From Variovorax sp. (GTDB lineage: Bacteria; Pseudomonadota; Gammaproteobacteria; Burkholderiales; Burkholderiaceae_C), in assembly GCA_017744935.1 (NCBI GenBank), contig JAGIAI010000004.1, positions 1 through 64,000 of the forward strand: 64,000 nt of DNA. Direction: 5' to 3'. The position numbers were made by a program, and so were the translations under genes. The first letter of the stretch is position 1. Each line of letters starts with the position of its first letter. This document shows positions 47,913 to 57,339 of the stretch, in pieces. The notes under the pieces were generated by a model. The model was not told where the DNA came from. It ran no database searches and saw only the letters and a list, made by a program, of their open reading frames with translations.

Positions 47913-49048
47913 CAGAAACCGTGATCCACAACGCCCGCATCGTGCTCGATGACGAAGTCATCTCGGGCCACATCTGCATCAACGAGGGGCGCATCACCGC
48001 CGTCGGCCATGGCGCCAGCACGCAACCCGGCGCGCTCGACTGGGATGGCGACTGGCTGCTGCCCGGCCTGGTCGAGGTGCACACCGACAACCTCGAGCGG
48101 CACGTGATGCCGCGCCCCAAGGTGAGGTTCCCGATGCAGTCCGCGGTGCAGGCGCACGATGCAGAGATGGCCGCGAACGGCATCACCACGGTGCTCGATG
48201 CGATCGGTGTCGGCGACCCCTACGGCGACGGCTTCCGCTCGCACGACCAGAGCGACCTGCTGCGCGTGCTCGACACGCTGGACGAAGCCGGCACGTTGCG
48301 CGCCGATCACTTCATTCACATCCGCTGCGAGCTGCCCGCTGGCAATGCGCGCGAACTGTTCGAGCCCTTTTCCCGGCATCGCCGGCTGCGGCTCATCTCG
48401 CTGATGGACCACACGCCGGGCCAGCGCCAATGGCACAACCTGGAGCACGCCCGCATCTACTACACAGGCAAGAAGGGATGGAGCGACGCCAAGTTTGACG
48501 AGGAGGTGCGCATCGCGCCCGAGCGGCAGGCGCTCTACGCCGAACCCAATCGCCGCTGGTTTGCCGACTTCGCGCGCACGCAGGAGATCTCGCTCGCGAC
48601 ACACGACGACACCACTGCCGAGCACGTGGAAGAGGCGCATCGCATGGGCGCGTCGATGAGCGAGTTTCCGACCACCCTCGAAGCGGCCCGTCGCGCTCGT
48701 GCGTTGGGGCTGTCGACCGTCATGGGCGCGCCGAACGTGGTGCGCGGCGCCTCGCACTCGGGCAACGCGGCGGCGATGGACCTGGCGCGCGAAGGCCTGG
48801 TCGACAGTCTCTCGTCGGACTACGTGCCCGCGAGCCTCCTGCAGGCCGCATGGCGCCTCGCGGAAGAGGGCGCGTGCACGATGCCGCAGGCCGTGGCCAT
48901 CGTCAGCAAGGGCCCTGCGCTTGCCAGTGGCTTGCATGATCGAGGCCGCATCGCGCAGGGCCTGCGCGCCGACCTGCTTCGCGTGCGGCAGGTCGGCAGT
49001 TCGCCGGCGGTGCGCGAGGTCTGGTCGCGCGGCAGGCGAGTCGCATGA
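47909..49048 (+). CDS. phnM: Ribose-1-phosphonate 5-triphosphate diphosphatase PhnM
   Basis: 379 aa amidohydrolase-superfamily enzyme with the metal-binding EVHTDNLERH near residue 57, DHTPGQRQW, ATHDDTTAEHV and LSSDYVPASLL. It removes pyrophosphate from the triphosphate intermediate before PhnJ acts. Stop overlaps the next gene's ATG by 4 bp, so the following flavoprotein is part of the same message. Confidence 0.94.
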   Translation: MTETVIHNARIVLDDEVISGHICINEGRITAVGHGASTQPGALDWDGDWLLPGLVEVHTDNLERHVMPRPKVRFPMQSAVQAHDAEMAANGITTVLDAIGVGDPYGDGFRSHDQSDLLRVLDTLDEAGTLRADHFIHIRCELPAGNARELFEPFSRHRRLRLISLMDHTPGQRQWHNLEHARIYYTGKKGWSDAKFDEEVRIAPERQALYAEPNRRWFADFARTQEISLATHDDTTAEHVEEAHRMGASMSEFPTTLEAARRARALGLSTVMGAPNVVRGASHSGNAAAMDLAREGLVDSLSSDYVPASLLQAAWRLAEEGACTMPQAVAIVSKGPALASGLHDRGRIAQGLRADLLRVRQVGSSPAVREVWSRGRRVA

Positions 49049-49668
49049 ACGAGTCGCACCTGATCACCAGCCTGGAGGCCCTGCGCGAGGTCTATCCCGA
49101 CTTGCCCGGCGATACTTCGCTGGCCAAGGAGGTGGACCACATCCATCCGCTGTATCGCCCGTTCATCGAAGCATCGCCCTTCGTCGTTCTCGGCACGCGC
49201 AGCCCTGACGGGCTGGACAGTTCGCCGCGTGGCGATGCGCCCGGCTTCGTGCAGATTGCCGACGAACGCACGTTGCTGCTGCCCGACCGGCGCGGCAACA
49301 ACCGCATCGACAGCCTGCGCAACGTGGTGGCGCATCCGGACGTGAGCCTGCTGTTTCTCATTCCCGGTTGCAACGAAACGCTGCGGGTCATGGGCCGTGC
49401 CCGCATCAGCGTGGCGCCTGAGTTGCTCGCGCGTTGCGCGCACGACGGCAATGAACCGCGTTCGGTGCTGGTCATCGCGGTGGACAAGGTGTTCTTCCAG
49501 TGCGGCCGGGCCGTGATCCGGTCAGGCCTCTGGGGAGCGGCGGGCAAGGTGGAGCGCGCTTCGCTGCCGAGCATCGGCAGCATCCTGCAGACGCTGAGTG
49601 GCGAGCGCATCGATGGCCCCGCCTACGACCGCGAGTTGCCCGAGCGACAGCGACGAACGCTCTACTGA
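49045..49668 (+). CDS. PPOX-type FMN-binding flavoprotein (MSMEG_1061-like)
   Basis: 207 aa. Split-barrel fold of the pyridoxamine-phosphate-oxidase family: FVVLGTRSPDGLDSSPRGDAPG, LLLPDRRGNNRIDSLRNVVAHP and RVMGRARIS line up with the FMN-binding strands of the MSMEG_1061-type family, and the C-terminus RSGLWGAAGKVERASLPSIG is typical too. ATG overlaps phnM stop. Its role in phosphonate use is not known to me; oxidation or reduction of a cofactor or protection of the radical enzyme are guesses. No Pho gene of this type occurs in E. coli. Confidence 0.85.
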   Translation: MNESHLITSLEALREVYPDLPGDTSLAKEVDHIHPLYRPFIEASPFVVLGTRSPDGLDSSPRGDAPGFVQIADERTLLLPDRRGNNRIDSLRNVVAHPDVSLLFLIPGCNETLRVMGRARISVAPELLARCAHDGNEPRSVLVIAVDKVFFQCGRAVIRSGLWGAAGKVERASLPSIGSILQTLSGERIDGPAYDRELPERQRRTLY

Positions 49669-49715
49669 TTGGGCTCCGATGCATACGGCTGTCACGTGTT
49701 TGCCTTGTAACGTTT

Positions 49716-49730
49716 CTACAGTCGCTGTAG
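49716..49730. promoter_or_regulatory. Inverted repeat upstream of phnC
   Basis: CTACAG-TCG-CTGTAG, perfect 6-bp arms, 20 bp before the phnC ATG. A lone CTGTCAC Pho half-box sits at 49689-49695 in the same gap. Together they suggest a second regulated promoter for phnCDEE. Confidence 0.4.
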
Positions 49731-49750
49731 TTGAATCAAAGTGACCGCCA

Positions 49751-50566
49751 ATGTTGACGATGACCGGTGTCAGTTGCCGTTTCGGTGAAAAGACCGCTGT
49801 GGCTGACGTAAATCTCACCGTGGAGCCAGGCAGCTTCGTCGGTGTCATTGGGCGCTCGGGCGCCGGCAAGTCCACGCTGCTGCGCATGATCAACCGCCTG
49901 CAGGCGACGACGTCGGGGCGCATCACTTTCGACGGCCGCGACGTCACCGCGCTCAAGGGCAAGGCCCTGCGCGGATGGCGCTCCGAGTGCGCAATGGTGT
50001 TCCAGCAGTTCAATCTCGTGGGCCGGCTCGATGTGCTGACCAACGTGATGATGGGCCGCCTGAATCGCGCCGGCACGATGGCGACGCTGGTTGGCCTGTG
50101 GCCGGAGCGCGATCGCGCCGTCGCCTTCTCGGTGCTGGAGCAATTCGAGATAGGCAACCTCGCCGCACGCCGCGCGGAGAACCTGTCGGGCGGGCAGCAG
50201 CAACGGGTGGCCATCGCCCGCGCGCTGGTGCAGGAGCCGCGCATCATCCTGGCCGATGAGCCCACGGCATCGCTCGATCCTCGCAACGCCGTGGTGGTGA
50301 TGGAAACGCTGCAACGCATCAACCAGCAGTACGGCATCTCCATCATCTGCAACCTGCATTCGCTCGACCTGGCTCGCACCTATTGCCACCGCCTGGTCGG
50401 CATGGCCGCCGGTCGCGTCGTGTTCGACGGCACGCCGCAGCAACTGACCCACGCAGCCGCGAGCGAGCTGTATGGCATCGAAGCCAATGAAGCCGTGAGC
50501 GTTCCCCGGCACGAATTGGCGAGCAAGTCGATGGGCACCCTGCTGCCGCAAGCGCAGGTGGCCTGA
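49751..50566 (+). CDS. phnC: Phosphonate ABC transporter ATP-binding protein PhnC
   Basis: 271 aa. Walker [10 protein letters not shown] near residue 37, Q-loop MVFQQFNLV, signature [15 protein letters not shown], Walker [13 protein letters not shown]-loop. Energises uptake of phosphonates, phosphite or organophosphate analogues with the two PhnE proteins and PhnD. Followed by phnD after 50 bp. Confidence 0.93.
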   Translation: MLTMTGVSCRFGEKTAVADVNLTVEPGSFVGVIGRSGAGKSTLLRMINRLQATTSGRITFDGRDVTALKGKALRGWRSECAMVFQQFNLVGRLDVLTNVMMGRLNRAGTMATLVGLWPERDRAVAFSVLEQFEIGNLAARRAENLSGGQQQRVAIARALVQEPRIILADEPTASLDPRNAVVVMETLQRINQQYGISIICNLHSLDLARTYCHRLVGMAAGRVVFDGTPQQLTHAAASELYGIEANEAVSVPRHELASKSMGTLLPQAQVA

Positions 50567-50616
50567 GTCTTCATTTCTCCCTTTTTCGTTTTCCTGTTCA
50601 TTTGAGGAGCTGAATC

Positions 50617-51552
50617 GTGGTTACACGTCGTACTTTTGTCACGGGCGCAGCCGCGCTCGCGGGCGCTACCGCTGCGCCTTTCGTGCTGGCGCAAGGCACG
50701 CCGAAGGAACTGACCTTCGCAGTGATTCCGATCGAGAACGCGTCGTTGACGACCGATCGCTTCGGCCCGCTCGCCAAGTACCTGACCGACGCCGTCGGCA
50801 TCCCGGTGACGCTGCGCATCGCCAACGACTACGCTGCCGTGATCGAAGCACAGCGCGCCGGCAACGCCCAGATCGCGTTCTACGGCCCGGCCTCGTACGC
50901 ACGCGCCGTGATGACCGGCGTGAAGACCGAACCCCTGGTCAACCAGCGCCATGAGACGGGCATCAACGGCTACTACTCGGTGCTGTGGGTGCGTGCCGAC
51001 AGCCCGTACAAGACCGTGCAGGACCTGAAGGGCAAGACCCTCGCACTGGTGGACCCCAACTCCACGTCGGGCAACAACGCGCCGCGCTACTTCCTCTCGA
51101 AGAACGAAGGCATCGCAAGCCTGGACAGCTTCTTCGGCAAAGTCTTCTTTGCCGGCGGCCACCAGAACGCGCTCCTGGCGCTGGCACAAGGCACTGCCGA
51201 TGCCGCTGCGAACGAATACTTCTCGCCCACGGACAACATGCCGACTCGCCTCGCCGAGAAGGGCCTGCTGAAGGACGCCAACGGCAAGGCGCTCAGCCCG
51301 AGCGACTTCCGTGTCGTGTTCAAGTCGGACCTGCTGCCCGAAGGCCCGTTCTCGGTGCTCGAATCGGTACCGGCCGAGACGCGCCAGAAGATCAAGCAGG
51401 CCCTGCTCGATCTGCCCAAGAAGGACAGGAAGGTCTTCGATGGCCTCTCCGGTGGCAAGGACCAGGAACTGGTGGCAATCGACGCGAAGGCCTACGAGCC
51501 GGTCGTCGGCATGCTCCAGTACAACGACTCGCAACGCAAGAAGCAGCAGTAG
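50617..51552 (+). CDS. phnD: Phosphonate-binding periplasmic protein PhnD
   Basis: 311 aa from a GTG at 50617, preceded by GAGGAG (9-nt spacing). Tat-type leader TRRTFVTGAAALAG, cleavage at LAQG. Phosphonate-binding segment FAVIPIENASLTTDRFGPLAKYL, then AFYGPASYARAV, DPNSTSGNNAPRYFL, and GGHQNALLALAQGTADA, the last two lining the phosphonate-recognition pocket in the family. A hairpin terminator follows before phnE, which would let this receptor be made in excess. Confidence 0.93.
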   Translation: MVTRRTFVTGAAALAGATAAPFVLAQGTPKELTFAVIPIENASLTTDRFGPLAKYLTDAVGIPVTLRIANDYAAVIEAQRAGNAQIAFYGPASYARAVMTGVKTEPLVNQRHETGINGYYSVLWVRADSPYKTVQDLKGKTLALVDPNSTSGNNAPRYFLSKNEGIASLDSFFGKVFFAGGHQNALLALAQGTADAAANEYFSPTDNMPTRLAEKGLLKDANGKALSPSDFRVVFKSDLLPEGPFSVLESVPAETRQKIKQALLDLPKKDRKVFDGLSGGKDQELVAIDAKAYEPVVGMLQYNDSQRKKQQ

Positions 51553-51569
51553 GAGGCTTCGCCTGCGCC

Positions 51570-51595
51570 GGCCCGGCCTCAGTGCCGGGCCTTTT
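51570..51595 (+). terminator. Rho-independent attenuator between phnD and phnE
   Basis: GGCCCGGC (51570-51577), loop CTCAGT, GCCGGGCC (51584-51591), perfect 8-bp stem, followed by TTTT. The short T-run suggests partial termination, giving PhnD excess over the permeases. Confidence 0.7.
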
Positions 51596-51624
51596 GCTGT
51601 TCGCTCCTCTGCAATCACGCATCA

Positions 51625-52515
51625 ATGAGTACTTCGCCCCAGGCCACTGCGCCCGAACCCTACAGCTGGGCGGATGCCTATGCGTTGGAGTCCGCTCGCC
51701 GACGTCGCAACTGGTGGATCGGGCTGGCGGTGTTCGTCGTGCTGGCTGCCATCGCCGGACCCATTGCGGAAGTCCGGCCGCAAGTCTTCGTCCAGCAGCT
51801 GGGCGGCTTCATGAGCTACCTGCAGCGCATCACGCCGGACATCTCCGCCGCGCACCCGATCCAGGACGTGCAGGAGTGGTACTGGGGGCTGGGGCGCTGG
51901 CTGGTGCTGCTCGGCGAGACGCTGCTCATTGCCTATCTCGGCACGCTGTTCGGCGCGCTCGGCGGCTTCGTGCTGAGCTTCGTCGCATCGTCGAACCTCA
52001 CGCCGTCGCCGTGGATGCGCTTCGTGGCCCGCCGGCTCGCGGAGTTCTGCCGCACCGTGCCGGACATGGTGTTCGCGCTGCTCTTCGTGGTGGCCTTCGG
52101 CATCGGTCCGATGGCCGGCGTGCTGGCGCTGGCAGTGCACACGGCGGGCGCCTTGTGCAAGCTGTTCGCCGAAGTTGTCGAGAACATCGACATGAAGCCG
52201 GTGGACGGCATCGTGGCGGCCGGTGGCTCGTGGCGCCAGACGATGCGCTACGCCGTGCTGCCACAGGTGGCGCCCAACTTCGCGTCCTATGCCATGCTGC
52301 GGTTCGACATCAACGTGCGGGCTGCTTCGATCATGGGCTTTGTCGGCGCGGGCGGCATTGGCGAGCAGTTGATGGTGGCGATCCGCCAGTTCTATTACAC
52401 CGACGTGAGCGCGATCCTGCTGCTCATCATCGCCACCGTGATGCTGATCGACTTTGCCAGCGAGCGCCTGCGTCATGCCTTGGCGGGCAGCATGCACCGG
52501 GAGCGAAGCGCATGA
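51625..52515 (+). CDS. phnE: Phosphonate ABC transporter permease PhnE (first copy)
   Basis: 296 aa with about six helices and the binding-protein-dependent transport signature (EVVENIDMKPVDGIVAAGG, EAA loop). N-terminal 25 residues cytoplasmic, then helix 35-55. Partner of the second permease whose ATG overlaps its stop; together they form a heterodimeric channel. Many phn loci have one phnE, so two is a variant. Confidence 0.92.
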   Translation: MSTSPQATAPEPYSWADAYALESARRRRNWWIGLAVFVVLAAIAGPIAEVRPQVFVQQLGGFMSYLQRITPDISAAHPIQDVQEWYWGLGRWLVLLGETLLIAYLGTLFGALGGFVLSFVASSNLTPSPWMRFVARRLAEFCRTVPDMVFALLFVVAFGIGPMAGVLALAVHTAGALCKLFAEVVENIDMKPVDGIVAAGGSWRQTMRYAVLPQVAPNFASYAMLRFDINVRAASIMGFVGAGGIGEQLMVAIRQFYYTDVSAILLLIIATVMLIDFASERLRHALAGSMHRERSA

Positions 52516-53393
52516 GTTCCGACATGAATGCCAACACGCCTTCCGGGCGCGCAGTCATCGACGTGGACATGGTCCGCCTGCGGCGCGAGCAGCCGGGACT
52601 GTTCCCCGGCTGGCTGGCCGCACGCGAGCTGTTTGCCTGGAGCGCCGCTGCCGTAGTGTTGGCGGTGTTTGCGATGTGGGTGCTGGACTTTTCGTTCGCC
52701 CGCATCCTTGGCGGATTGAGCCGCCTGCTCGACTTCACGCAGATCATGTTTCCGCCGACCACGGACGGCAAGGCCGGGGTGTTTCTCGAAGCCATGGCCG
52801 AGACCCTGGCCATGGCCTTTCTGGGCACCGCCATGGCCGCGCTGATCGCATTCCCGCTCGGCTTTCTGGCTGCGCGCAACGTCATCCCGAATGTCTTCGC
52901 GCACTTCGCGGTGCGGCGTTCCATCGACGTGATACGCGGTGTCGACATCCTGATCTGGGCTCTGCTGTGGGTCAACGTCGTCGGCCTGGGGCCGTTTGCC
53001 GGCGTGCTGGCCATCGCCTGCTCGGACGTGGGCTCGTTCGGCAAGCTGTTTTCCGAAGCCATCGAGAACATCGACCGCCGTCCGGTGGAGGGCGTGACGT
53101 CCGCCGGTGGCAGCGCGCTGCACGTTCAGCGCTATGCCGTCCTGCCGCAGGTGCTGCCTGTCATCGGCAGCCAGGTGCTCTACTTCTTCGAGAGCAACAC
53201 GCGGTCGGCGAGCATCCTGGGCATCGTCGGGGCGGGCGGCATCGGCATCTACCTGACCGACAACATCCGTGTGCTCAATCTTTCGGTCGTCACCTTCATC
53301 GTCATCCTGATTCTGGTGGCCGTGGTGGTGATCGACTTCGTCTCCGAGAAGCTGCGGCTGGCGCTGATCGGCCGCGCCGGACGGCAGCGGTAG
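52512..53393 (+). CDS. phnE: Phosphonate ABC transporter permease PhnE (second copy)
   Basis: 293 aa from ATG 52512. EAA loop AIENIDRRPVEGVTSAGGSA, C-terminal GAGGIGIYLTD. Resembles E. coli PhnE more in the VFLEAMAETLAMAFLGTAMA region. Cytoplasmic N-terminus of about 50 residues. Last gene of the rightward phn unit; its TAG is directly abutted by the stop of the convergent DUF1161 gene at 53394. Confidence 0.92.
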   Translation: MSSDMNANTPSGRAVIDVDMVRLRREQPGLFPGWLAARELFAWSAAAVVLAVFAMWVLDFSFARILGGLSRLLDFTQIMFPPTTDGKAGVFLEAMAETLAMAFLGTAMAALIAFPLGFLAARNVIPNVFAHFAVRRSIDVIRGVDILIWALLWVNVVGLGPFAGVLAIACSDVGSFGKLFSEAIENIDRRPVEGVTSAGGSALHVQRYAVLPQVLPVIGSQVLYFFESNTRSASILGIVGAGGIGIYLTDNIRVLNLSVVTFIVILILVAVVVIDFVSEKLRLALIGRAGRQR

Positions 53394-53726
53394 TCACTTC
53401 CTGCAGTCCCCGCCCATCGATACCGAACCGTCCTTGCATTCGGTGAGGATGCCGTCATTGCCGCGCCGTGGGGCGGGGGGTGAACCTGGCGAGGAGGAGG
53501 GCGTCTCCGCTTCGTAGACGATCTTCTTGCTGCCCCGCTCGCAGGTGCCGACGGTCTTGCCGTTGACCGTGGCATCGGCATCGACTGTGGTGAGCGTGAA
53601 GCGCGTGACGCCCGCGCTGCGAATCTTGGCGTCGATCTGGCCCAGGATGTCGTCGCAGTTGCTGGCGGCGTTGGCGGACCCGGCAAACGCCAACACGACG
53701 AAGGAGAGGTGGGATAGCTTCAGCAT
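53394..53726 (-). CDS. DUF1161 family periplasmic protein
   Basis: 110 aa from ATG 53726. Signal peptide ending SANA, then [24 protein letters not shown] and [18 protein letters not shown], which match the DUF1161 family, followed by a Pro/Ser-rich linker and a Cys-containing tail. A small exported protein of unknown function. Convergent with phnE without any gap, so no terminator of standard form between them. Confidence 0.8.
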   Translation of the reverse strand: MLKLSHLSFVVLAFAGSANAASNCDDILGQIDAKIRSAGVTRFTLTTVDADATVNGKTVGTCERGSKKIVYEAETPSSSPGSPPAPRRGNDGILTECKDGSVSMGGDCRK

Positions 53727-53865
53727 TGGATGCTTGCCTCGAAGGAGCTTGGCCGCCCAGGAAGGGCAGTGTAGCGCTGCCCCTCGCCAGCAGGGGGCCT
53801 CAATTTTCTCGTCGACCTGCCGATATCCACGAGACGGTCGGATGAGCCGGCCAAGAGGAACTGCC

Positions 53866-55416
53866 GTGAAGAACTGGAAGATCGGTGCCCGGCTGGGCAT
53901 GGGATTCGGCCTTGTGCTGGCGTTGATGCTGTTGATGACGACGCTCGGAATATGGCGCCTGCACGAGACGGCCGTGGCCGCCGAAGAGATCACCAATCAG
54001 CCGCTTGCAAAGGAACGCATCATCAGCGACTGGTATCGGCTGGTGGAGATCGGCGTTCGCCGAACGACCGCCATCGCCAAGAGTTCGGACCCGTCGCTCG
54101 GGCCTTACTTCGCAGAGGAAAGCGCGAACTCCACGAAGGCGGCCCAGGCGATGCAAAAGCAACTCGAGCCTCTGTTGTCCAGCGATGAGGAAAAGGCGCT
54201 GTGGAAGGACTTCCAGGAGATCCGGACCAAGTACCTCGAAGCACGCGACGCCGTGGTGAAGACGAAGGGCGAGGGCAAGCTGGAAGAGGCCAACGCCGTC
54301 CTCGAGAAGCAGTTCATCCCTGTTGCCAATACCTACTTGGGCAATGTGCAGCGTCTGCTCGAGATGCAGCGGCGGGCAATCGACGGGACCGTGGTCCAGA
54401 TCGGCGCCGGCTACAGAGCCAGCCGTGATCTGCTGTTGGCCCTCGGCGCATTCGTGCTCTGCCTCGGCGCCTTCTGTGCATGGCGACTGTCCGTTGGCAT
54501 CACGCGGCCGTTGCGAAAGGCTGTCGAGGCTGCGCAAACAGTGGCGGCCGGTGACCTCTCCAGCAGGATCGAGGCGGGTGGTCGCGATGAAACCGGACAA
54601 CTGCTCGCTGCACTCAGCGAGATGAATGCAAGCCTGATCCAGATCGTCGGGGAAGTGCGCACGGGTACGGACACGATCGCAACGGCATCCGGCCAGATTG
54701 CGATGGGCAATCAGGACTTGTCGTCGCGCACCGAACAGCAGGCGAGCTCGCTGGAAGAAACCGCAGCGTCGATGGAAGAGCTCACCAGCACCGTGAAACA
54801 GAACGCGGACAACGCGCGCCAGGCCAACCAGCTCGCGGTGTCGGCTTCTGAAGTGGCCGTGCGCGGTGGCAGCGTGGTGAATCAGGTCGTGGACACGATG
54901 GGCTCGATCAATGCCTCGTCGCGCAAGATCGTCGACATCATCGGCGTAATCGATGGCATCGCGTTCCAGACCAACATCCTTGCGCTCAATGCCGCCGTTG
55001 AGGCCGCACGCGCCGGTGAGCAGGGGCGCGGCTTCGCAGTGGTCGCATCCGAAGTGCGCAACCTCGCACAGCGCTCGGCAGCGGCAGCCAAGGAGATCAA
55101 GACCCTCATCGACGACTCGGTCGGCAAGGTCGAGGAAGGCGGCAAGCAGGTCGCAGAAGCGGGCCGCACGATGGATGAGATCGTCGAGAGCGTCAAGCGC
55201 GTTACCGACATCATGGGCGAGATCACCGCGGCGAGCCAGGAGCAGACCTCGGGCATCGAGCAGATCAATCAGGCGATCACACAGATGGACCAGGTGACGC
55301 AGCAGAACGCTGCGCTGGTCGAACAGGCGTCCGCCGCGGCTGGATCGCTTCAGGACCAGGCCAGCCAGCTGTCGCGCGCGGTTGGTGTCTTCAAGCTGCA
55401 GCGTTCGATCGGATAG
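53866..55416 (+). CDS. Methyl-accepting chemotaxis protein
   Basis: 516 aa from a GTG at 53866 (AGAGGAA upstream; [11 protein letters not shown] opening is typical of Comamonadaceae MCPs). TM1 about residues 10-30, periplasmic four-helix sensor (MCP 4HB type, Trp/Glu/Lys-rich), TM2 about 190-210, HAMP about 212-262, and the cytoplasmic signalling hairpin with [30 protein letters not shown]. No C-terminal CheR-tethering pentapeptide. Ligand unknown; it may guide cells to a nutrient taken up by neighbours. Confidence 0.92.
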   Translation: MKNWKIGARLGMGFGLVLALMLLMTTLGIWRLHETAVAAEEITNQPLAKERIISDWYRLVEIGVRRTTAIAKSSDPSLGPYFAEESANSTKAAQAMQKQLEPLLSSDEEKALWKDFQEIRTKYLEARDAVVKTKGEGKLEEANAVLEKQFIPVANTYLGNVQRLLEMQRRAIDGTVVQIGAGYRASRDLLLALGAFVLCLGAFCAWRLSVGITRPLRKAVEAAQTVAAGDLSSRIEAGGRDETGQLLAALSEMNASLIQIVGEVRTGTDTIATASGQIAMGNQDLSSRTEQQASSLEETAASMEELTSTVKQNADNARQANQLAVSASEVAVRGGSVVNQVVDTMGSINASSRKIVDIIGVIDGIAFQTNILALNAAVEAARAGEQGRGFAVVASEVRNLAQRSAAAAKEIKTLIDDSVGKVEEGGKQVAEAGRTMDEIVESVKRVTDIMGEITAASQEQTSGIEQINQAITQMDQVTQQNAALVEQASAAAGSLQDQASQLSRAVGVFKLQRSIG

Positions 55417-55419
55417 GGC

Positions 55420-56223
55420 TCAGCGCCTGTGCCCAACGCTGAAATCGTTGCCCCCGCAGCGGTCCACGCCGCGCACCAGCCAGAGTGGGCGGCGCGCGAA
55501 ATCAACGGGTACGCCGCTCTTGCCGTCCACCGGCCGCAGCGAACGGTCGAACAGCGAAGTCGACGGCATGTAGCGCAATGCCACGCCGGTGCGCCTGCGA
55601 TTGGACGTGTTGGGGCGCGCGCCGTGGATCATGTGAACGTCGTGCAGTGACATCTCGCCGGCCGCGAGTTCGACATCCACGGCTGTGTCTTCGTCGAAGG
55701 TGCCGGGCGCGAGCCGCTGCGCCAGCGTCAAGTCCGTCCGGTCTTCGTGCAGGTGGTCGTGCAGTCGCTTCTCCTTGTGCGAACCGGGGATCACGCGCAG
55801 GCAGCCATTGCCGGCGTCGGAGTCCTCCAGGGCCACCCACACGGTGCATGTCGCGAGCGGGCGGATCGGCCAGTAGTGGCCGTCCTGGTGCCACGGCGTT
55901 TCGTAGCCGTTGCCCGCGGGCTTGCAGAACACGTGGCAGCCCCACAGGATGACGTCGTCCCCGATGACGCTCGACACCAACTCCACCAGCTCCGGATCGC
56001 GCGCCAGTTCCAGGAAGGCCGCACTGCCGCGGACGCCTTCGCCGTTGTCACCCTCGATATGCGCCGACACCAGCTTTTCGGGTCGCACGCCGGGGTTGTT
56101 TCGGATCAGATCGTCCAGCGCCTCGCGCATGAACGTCGTTCGCTCGTGAGGCAGGCGGTACGCGGGCCGGACCCAGCCTTCTTCCTGGTAGCGGATGAAC
56201 TCATCTGCAGTGAGTTGCGCCAT
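55420..56223 (-). CDS. Phytanoyl-CoA dioxygenase (PhyH) family Fe(II)/2-oxoglutarate oxygenase
   Basis: 267 aa, no signal peptide. Iron ligands H112 and D114 in PWHQDGHYW, a distal His (H200 in IHGARPN) followed by an Arg cluster (209-211) that would bind 2-oxoglutarate. It hydroxylates an unknown substrate. The nearby phn operon recalls PhnY, a PhyH-family 2-aminoethylphosphonate dioxygenase, but the DUF1161 and MCP genes lie between and no PhnZ gene follows, so I do not claim that function. LysR gene upstream in the same direction. Confidence 0.85.
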   Translation of the reverse strand: MAQLTADEFIRYQEEGWVRPAYRLPHERTTFMREALDDLIRNNPGVRPEKLVSAHIEGDNGEGVRGSAAFLELARDPELVELVSSVIGDDVILWGCHVFCKPAGNGYETPWHQDGHYWPIRPLATCTVWVALEDSDAGNGCLRVIPGSHKEKRLHDHLHEDRTDLTLAQRLAPGTFDEDTAVDVELAAGEMSLHDVHMIHGARPNTSNRRRTGVALRYMPSTSLFDRSLRPVDGKSGVPVDFARRPLWLVRGVDRCGGNDFSVGHRR

Positions 56224-56287
56224 GTCGTGTCTCGATTTCGTTCGTGGAAAGGCGTTGATATATACCGTTTCGCCGCCCGTCGCACCA

Positions 56288-57199
56288 TCAGGTGACAGCC
56301 GCAGGGCGGCACACCTTGAGCACCATGCCGCGCAGCCATCGATGCGCAGGATCGCGGTCCAGACGTGGATGCCACATCTGCGAGACGGTGATCGGCTCGG
56401 TCGGCATCGGCAGAGGGAACGAGCACAGTGCGCCGCGTACGCGCAGATGCTCGAAGTACGAAGACGGGATCAGGGCCACCATGTCGGTCGCGGCCGCGAT
56501 CGACAAAGCGGTGCTGAAGCTGGGCACGACGACGGCGGTGTTTCGCGCCAGGCCCATCGACTCCAGGGCGTCGTCCACTGGCCCCGCAGACCGGCCGTGG
56601 CGCGAGGTGATGACGTGGTCGCACGCAGCGTAGCGCTCGGGCGTGACATCGGTTTCGGCAAGCAGAGGATGCCCTTCGCGCACGACTGCGACAAAGCTGT
56701 CTCGATAGAGGGCTTGAATGCGTACCTCCGGCCCCGACTCGCCGAGGACGCCGACGTCGAGATCGATCAATCCTTCCCGTAGCGGAAGCACGGCTTTGTC
56801 AGGCTTGGGTGCGAATCGCAGGCGGACACCGGGTGCGTCTTCTGCGATGCGAGCCACCAGACGGTGCGCGAAGGCCTCGATGAAGCCGTCGTTGGCTCGT
56901 ATCGTGAACAAGCGCTCCAGCGTGCGGGGATTCATGCTCGCGGCGGCGGGCTGAAGCACGGCGCTCGATTCACGCACCAATTCCCTGACGCGGTCGCGCA
57001 GTGCCAGCGCATGCGGCGTGGGAACCATCCCGCGACCGGCGCGTACGAGCAGTTGGTCCCCGGTCGCCTCTCGCAAGCGCGCCAGCGTGCGACTCATGGC
57101 CGATTCGCTCAGGCCCATGCGCTCGGCGGCCTTTGCCACGTTGCCTTCGGAAAGCAACGCGTTCAGCGCAGGCAGCAGGTTGAGATCGATGTCCGGCAT
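56288..57199 (-). CDS. LysR-family transcriptional regulator
   Basis: 303 aa from ATG 57199 (MPDIDLNLLPALNALL). The NodD/NahR-like branch with DLNLL start and recognition region NVAKAAERMGLSESAMSRTL (20 residues). C-terminal effector domain with VPSFSTALSIAAATDMVALIP. Divergent from an MFS transporter gene and upstream of the PhyH-type gene (64 bp); regulates one or both, most likely the transporter. Confidence 0.9.
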   Translation of the reverse strand: MPDIDLNLLPALNALLSEGNVAKAAERMGLSESAMSRTLARLREATGDQLLVRAGRGMVPTPHALALRDRVRELVRESSAVLQPAAASMNPRTLERLFTIRANDGFIEAFAHRLVARIAEDAPGVRLRFAPKPDKAVLPLREGLIDLDVGVLGESGPEVRIQALYRDSFVAVVREGHPLLAETDVTPERYAACDHVITSRHGRSAGPVDDALESMGLARNTAVVVPSFSTALSIAAATDMVALIPSSYFEHLRVRGALCSFPLPMPTEPITVSQMWHPRLDRDPAHRWLRGMVLKVCRPAAVT

Positions 57200-57339
57200 G
57201 CGCGCAAAGCTAGCACAGCCGCGCGAATTCCGTCTGGCGCCGCATGCAGGAACAACTTGCGCGTGGCGCTCTGGGCAAGCCCTCGGCGGCTCCCTATTCT
57301 GAATTGACGCAATCCAGCGTGCCTTCCGTGCCATCCACC

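Noticed and set aside
55420..56223. PhnY-type phosphonate dioxygenase
   Set aside because: PhyH family membership and closeness to phn genes are suggestive, but it is on the other strand, separated by two unrelated genes, and there is no phnZ partner.
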